Of a stretch of 64,000 nt of DNA, positions 60,635-64,000 are shown piece by piece (the first letter of the stretch is position 1; each line of letters starts with the position of its first letter). The notes below the pieces were generated by a model, which saw only the letters and a list, made by a program, of their open reading frames with translations, was not told the origin of the DNA and did no database searches. Origin of the DNA: Phycisphaerales bacterium (lineage in GTDB: Bacteria > Planctomycetota > Phycisphaerae > Phycisphaerales > UBA1924). The DNA lies in contig RECY01000024.1 in assembly GCA_007693785.1 (NCBI GenBank), positions 186,001 to 250,000 of the forward strand, written 5' to 3'. A program made the position numbers and the translations under genes.

Positions 60635-63076
60635 ATGGGCATCTCCGACGCACTCGGCCTCAGCAAACCGGCGCCGCCGCCAGCGGCCGCCGCCACCTAC
60701 ATGCCCGGCGACGACCTCGTCCGGGCCGGCGAGGTCGCGCCGCTCAACGCGGGCAAGACCGTCGGCGACACCAAGCCCAACGCCGTCGAACCGCCGCCCC
60801 CGATCGAGTTCATCCACTTCGGACGCCTGCACAAGTCCCGCGCCAACGTCTTCCCGCACCCCAAATACGAACCGCCGGAGAAGCCCGCGCCGGGGACCAA
60901 GGACGACGCCGCGAGCGAGAGCAAGGGCAGCAGCGCCCCGCCCCCCGGTTCCACCAGCACCGGCTCTGGTTCTGCCGGCTCCAAGAGCGGCTCCGACGAT
61001 GAACTCCACAGCAACCCGCTCTTCCGCAAGCAAGCGGAGAAGAACGACGCGGACTGGCTGAAGAACGTGGACCCCACCCCCGGCACCGACAACGCGCCGG
61101 TGCAGCCCGCGCCCTCGCCGGAAGAAGCCGCCAAGAAAGACGCCGAGTCCAAGCCCAAGCCCGACGAGTCACCCGCCGACAAGGACGACATCGCCCCCGA
61201 CGGCCCCGCCGGACAGGCCGTCCTGATGCGCGACGCGCTGCTCCGTGAATCGATCCTGCTGCGCAACTTCGTCGCCTCGACCGTTGCGGTGCACAAGGAA
61301 TGGAAGGCCGGGCAGACGATCCCGAACCCCTTCGCCCCCAAGGGCGATTGCCTCGACCACGTGAAGACCGACGTCGGCAAAGCCGCCAAGGCGATCAACA
61401 CCGAGGACGCCGCCTACGCCGACCTGCACGGGGCCGGGCTCGAACTTCACCGCGCCCGCGCCACCCACGCGGCATTCGCCGACGACGAACTCGACGGCTA
61501 CTTCGGCAAGCCGCTCCCGGGCCTCGACAAGCTCATGCCCGACGTCCCCGGGCTCGGGCCGCTGCTGAAGCCGATGTTCTTCATGACGCTCAACACCTAC
61601 GGCGTCTACTACCGCGTTTATCTCGCGATCCGGCGCGCCTACGAGCCCGTCATCGAAGAGATCTGCCGACGACGCACCGTCGCCGCCATCCTCGACCACG
61701 AGCCCGAGCCCTACGACGTCTGGGCCAGCGAGGGTGGCGAGAACGCGATCGCTCAGGTCTTCGCCCGCATCGTCGGCCAGACCGATCTCCCCGAGGTCGA
61801 CCCACCACCCAGCGATGACCAGAGCAAAAAGGACGCCGAGGACGAAGACGACGAGCCGATCGGCGAGGACGCGCTCGACGTACCCCCGGCCGCGGAACTC
61901 GTCGCCGAAGCGATGGCCGTCGCCTGCAAGACCGAGAAGCTCGGCGACCCCATCGGCATCTGGGTCCGCAAGTGGGTCCAGTGGGACGCCGAATCGCTCG
62001 AGAAGGTCTACAAGAAACTCCCCGAGACGCTCAAAACGCCGGACAAAGCGATCGACGCCGAGTTCGTGCAGGGCATCATCGCGCCGTCCACCACCGCAAA
62101 AACGCTCAAGGCAATCAACTGCACCTTCGACCTCATCGTCACCTCGCTCCGCGCCGCCAGCGCCTTCAAGGACACCGGCACCGCATTCGTCGCCACATGC
62201 AAAGCCGGGCTCGACCATGACGAGATGCCCGAAGTCCGCGCGGCCAAGGCGCGGAGCGAGTACACCGAAGAGCGCGGCAAGCTCGAAGACGAGGCCAAGA
62301 AGCCCGAGTCCGCCGCGAGCGCCGGCAAGAAGCTCAAGGACCTCGACGACGCCGAGAAGGCGAAGGTCGAGAGCGAGAAGGGCGAGATGAAGGCGGCCGT
62401 CGCGAAAGGCGACATCACCCAGAGCGAGTACGACACCTGGCTCAAGGCCCGCACCGAGGACGCCGAGCCCGACGCCGGCGACAAGATGGACCAGTACTTG
62501 AAGGAACTGGAGAAGTACCGCGACGACATCAAGTCGGCCGTGGAGAAGCTCAACGAGCTCACCATCACCGCGATCGCGACGGACCTGGAAGCCGCCCGCG
62601 CCGAAGCCGCCGGGGCGAAGGCGCTCACCATGGAAGCCTACCTCGGACGTCTGCCGCGACTGCTCGCGCTGCTGACGCTGAACACAACGATGATCGCCTG
62701 GAAGCTCGCCCTCGGCGGGATCTTCGACGTCATCCTCCGCGACGTCGACACCGAGATCACCCGCGAGATCAAGTCGTTCCGCGAGGGCGACAACTTCGCG
62801 AAAAAATTCGCGAAAGACAAAGCGGGGGAGGAGAACGTCACCAAGGCCGAGGAAGGCGCGACCAAGGTCTTCGAGGGCGTCAAGGATCTCTACAAAGCCG
62901 CGCACAAGGACGAGGAAGAGCCCGCCGGCTTCCCCCCCGACGAGCGTGTCCTCGCCTGCACTGGTCAGAAAATCACCAAGAAGGATCGCAAAGAAGCCGC
63001 CGACCAGGTCCGCAAGACGGATTCACCCAAGGGCAAGGTCGACAAGCCCCCAACGATCTTCCTCAAAGTCGAGTAA
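60635..63076 (+). CDS. Unrecognised large protein, candidate T6SS cargo/effector
   Basis: An 813-residue protein between the peptidoglycan-binding protein and PAAR genes; I recognise no known family. Its N-terminus (about 1-60) looks like a structured cap with IEFIHFGRLHKSRANV. Residues about 85-200 are Pro/Ser/Asp-rich and probably disordered. A helical region follows with a hydrophobic stretch at about 308-332 (PLLKPMFFMTLNTYGVYYRVYLAI). A second segment at 669-700 (LPRLLALLTLNTTMIAWKLALGGIFDVIL) looks membrane-active. A lysine/glutamate coiled-coil lies at 530-650. There is no signal peptide. Position, size and hydrophobic helices fit a pore-forming or membrane-acting cargo; this is inference. 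No immunity gene is obvious next to it. Confidence 0.6.
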   Translation: MGISDALGLSKPAPPPAAAATYMPGDDLVRAGEVAPLNAGKTVGDTKPNAVEPPPPIEFIHFGRLHKSRANVFPHPKYEPPEKPAPGTKDDAASESKGSSAPPPGSTSTGSGSAGSKSGSDDELHSNPLFRKQAEKNDADWLKNVDPTPGTDNAPVQPAPSPEEAAKKDAESKPKPDESPADKDDIAPDGPAGQAVLMRDALLRESILLRNFVASTVAVHKEWKAGQTIPNPFAPKGDCLDHVKTDVGKAAKAINTEDAAYADLHGAGLELHRARATHAAFADDELDGYFGKPLPGLDKLMPDVPGLGPLLKPMFFMTLNTYGVYYRVYLAIRRAYEPVIEEICRRRTVAAILDHEPEPYDVWASEGGENAIAQVFARIVGQTDLPEVDPPPSDDQSKKDAEDEDDEPIGEDALDVPPAAELVAEAMAVACKTEKLGDPIGIWVRKWVQWDAESLEKVYKKLPETLKTPDKAIDAEFVQGIIAPSTTAKTLKAINCTFDLIVTSLRAASAFKDTGTAFVATCKAGLDHDEMPEVRAAKARSEYTEERGKLEDEAKKPESAASAGKKLKDLDDAEKAKVESEKGEMKAAVAKGDITQSEYDTWLKARTEDAEPDAGDKMDQYLKELEKYRDDIKSAVEKLNELTITAIATDLEAARAEAAGAKALTMEAYLGRLPRLLALLTLNTTMIAWKLALGGIFDVILRDVDTEITREIKSFREGDNFAKKFAKDKAGEENVTKAEEGATKVFEGVKDLYKAAHKDEEEPAGFPPDERVLACTGQKITKKDRKEAADQVRKTDSPKGKVDKPPTIFLKVE

Positions 63077-63092
63077 GCCACTCTCCCCCGTG

Positions 63093-63113
63093 GCACGGGC
63101 GTCCCGCCCGTGC
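63093..63113. repeat. GTGGCAC hairpin element
   Basis: GCACGGGCG and CGCCCGTGC form a 9-bp stem around a TCC loop, with GT directly before it (full layout GTGGCACGGGCG-TCC-CGCCCGTG). The form is the same as at 2350-2372. It lies in the 61-bp gap between the 813-residue protein and PAAR genes. Confidence 0.75.
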
Positions 63114-63137
63114 ACATCAGCAACCGACGGAGCCCCG

Positions 63138-63437
63138 ATGCCACCCGCCGCCCGCCTCACCGACATGCATGTCTGCCCCATGCAGACCCCCGGCACACCC
63201 CCGATCCCGCACGTCGGCGGCCCGGTGGTCGGGCCCGGCGCACCAACCGTCCTCATCGCCGGCCTCCCCGCCGCGGTCGTCGGCGATGCCTGCGTCTGCG
63301 TCGGTCCCCCCGATTCCATCGTCAAAGGCTCGGCCACTGTCCTCATCGGCGGCAAACCGGCCGCCCGCTTGGGCGACACCACCGCCCACGGCGGCTCCAT
63401 CGTCCTCGGCTCCCCAACCGTCCTCATCGGTGGGTGA
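63138..63437 (+). CDS. T6SS PAAR spike-tip protein
   Basis: A 99-residue PAAR protein that sharpens the VgrG spike. It starts PPAARLTDMHVCP and has the repeated strands TVLIAGLPAAVVGD, ATVLIGGKPAARLGD and a final TVLIGG. Zinc-ligand histidines and cysteines are present in MHVCP, CVCVGPP and HGG. It is a bare PAAR with no effector extension, so cargo must come from other genes. It closes the VgrG cluster. The hairpin at 63093 lies just upstream. Confidence 0.93.
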   Translation: MPPAARLTDMHVCPMQTPGTPPIPHVGGPVVGPGAPTVLIAGLPAAVVGDACVCVGPPDSIVKGSATVLIGGKPAARLGDTTAHGGSIVLGSPTVLIGG

Positions 63438-63737
63438 GCGGCATGCGTGCCGAGGAGACAGCTATCCAGCGTCCCAGACCCCCTCTGCAGAACGACACCC
63501 GATCCCGGAGAGTGCAGTTTAACGTAACATGTATTATCGGACTCTGTAGCAAGGGCGTTGGAGGCCGGGCTCACGCGGTTTCCTGTTCCCGGTCCCTCAC
63601 CCCGAGTCCGGTCCCTCACCCCGAGTGATGCTCTCTTCTCTCGCCCCTGCGTCCATCACAGCTTAATCCCCGAAAGATGAGCGGAAGCGAGCAAATTTCG
63701 GAACAAGAGAGTTCGGAACGAGAAGGAGCCTGACACC
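63438..63737. other. Intergenic stretch after the T6SS locus
   Basis: I see no gene in these 300 bases. The stretch is less GC-rich near 63514-63540 and has TATTAT at 63532-63537, a possible -10 box for the final gene with a long leader. A 19-bp tandem repeat lies at 63589-63626. Confidence 0.5.
63589..63626. repeat. Tandem 19-bp direct repeat
   Basis: Two exact copies of CCGGTCCCTCACCCCGAGT lie end to end. Confidence 0.85.
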
Positions 63738-64000
63738 ATGCCCCGCGATGCGATGGTCATTTCTGCCGTCATCCTCGGGCTGATCGCAATGGTCCCGCTC
63801 GCGGCCGCCGTGGGCGGGAACAATGCGTCACCGTTCACATCTCGCTCGGGCGGGCTGGTTCAGACGATCGCGACCTGGTTCGGAGCAGACACGATGATCG
63901 AGTCCACCCCACGCGTTCCTGCGTCCCGCGCGGCCGACCGCCCCGCCGATTGGCCCCTCTACTCCAAAGCCGGGCACGACATCACCCCCCTGCCCGACGC
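63738..64000 (+). CDS. Exported protein, probable methionine sulfoxide reductase B N-terminus (cut by window edge)
   Basis: The first 87 codons of an exported protein. A signal peptide (VISAVILGLIAMVPLAAA) is followed by a polar linker. PLYSKAGHDITPLPD then matches the opening of the MsrB domain, where Y-S-K/N-x-G-x-D-I-T-P-L is usual. MsrB reduces methionine-R-sulfoxide in proteins. It could also be a longer MsrA/MsrB fusion, since the rest is outside the window. ATG 63738 has GAAGGAG upstream. Only the first part of the fold is seen, so the call is tentative. Confidence 0.55.
   Translation, partial: MPRDAMVISAVILGLIAMVPLAAAVGGNNASPFTSRSGGLVQTIATWFGADTMIESTPRVPASRAADRPADWPLYSKAGHDITPLPD

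Noticed and set aside
63091-63113. TGGCACGGGCG as a sigma-54 site before PAAR
   Set aside because: No TTGC at the correct distance; the sequence is explained by the hairpin.
63656-63838. A 60-codon minus-strand frame at the right end
   Set aside because: It overlaps the signal-peptide gene at 63738, has no Shine-Dalgarno and no recognisable feature.

Overview
The window is 64 kb of very GC-rich bacterial chromosome with dense gene packing, frequent GTG/TTG starts and many start/stop overlaps. Gene content and the short hairpins built on GTGGCAC suggest a planctomycete-type diderm, possibly of the Phycisphaerae. That placement is inference from sequence character, not from a marker gene tree. 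No rRNA, tRNA, CRISPR array or insertion sequence was seen.

Left part (1-18.5 kb) is housekeeping and metabolism. It holds histidine degradation (hutU, cut by the window edge, and hutH), a DUF6941 protein, a degenerate QueC-like protein, prolyl-tRNA synthetase coupled to a GNAT acetyltransferase, and NAD(P)H-hydrate dehydratase coupled to an exported transglutaminase-like protein. It continues with a TatD nuclease, Lgt, a DUF368 (PopT-type) lipid carrier transporter, GalE coupled to an alpha/beta-hydrolase lipoprotein, a hypothetical that appears to start at CTG, a DUF255 protein fused to a DsbD-alpha-like domain, and a HAD hydrolase. Several of these genes have a TANNNT -10-like box only 6-8 nt before the start codon, which predicts leaderless mRNAs.

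Right part (18.6-63.4 kb) is one large type VI secretion (T6SS) locus in two blocks. Block 1 (18.6-34.4 kb) has an unrecognised 636-residue protein, a TssJ-like lipoprotein, and a membrane pseudokinase fused to a periplasmic FGE/SUMF1 (TagR-like) domain. These are followed by a TagH-like protein without an FHA domain, then TssK, TssL, TssM and TagF. Block 2 (46.4-63.4 kb) has TssA, TssB, TssC, Hcp, TagJ, TssE, TssF, TssG, ClpV and VgrG. It ends with three VgrG-linked proteins, one a large unrecognised candidate effector, and a PAAR tip. All thirteen core Tss functions plus PAAR are therefore represented if the lipoprotein is accepted as TssJ.

Between the blocks lies a two-partner secretion pair: an FhaC/ShlB-type transporter and a 3196-residue haemagglutinin-type exoprotein with no cysteine, only three lysines and a helical C-terminus. 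The layout suggests a cell-contact module, with an adhesin holding the neighbour and a T6SS acting on it. The kinase, TagR and TagF-like parts suggest post-translational control of firing, although the kinase domain itself looks inactive. The window ends in the first 87 codons of an exported protein that looks like a methionine sulfoxide reductase.
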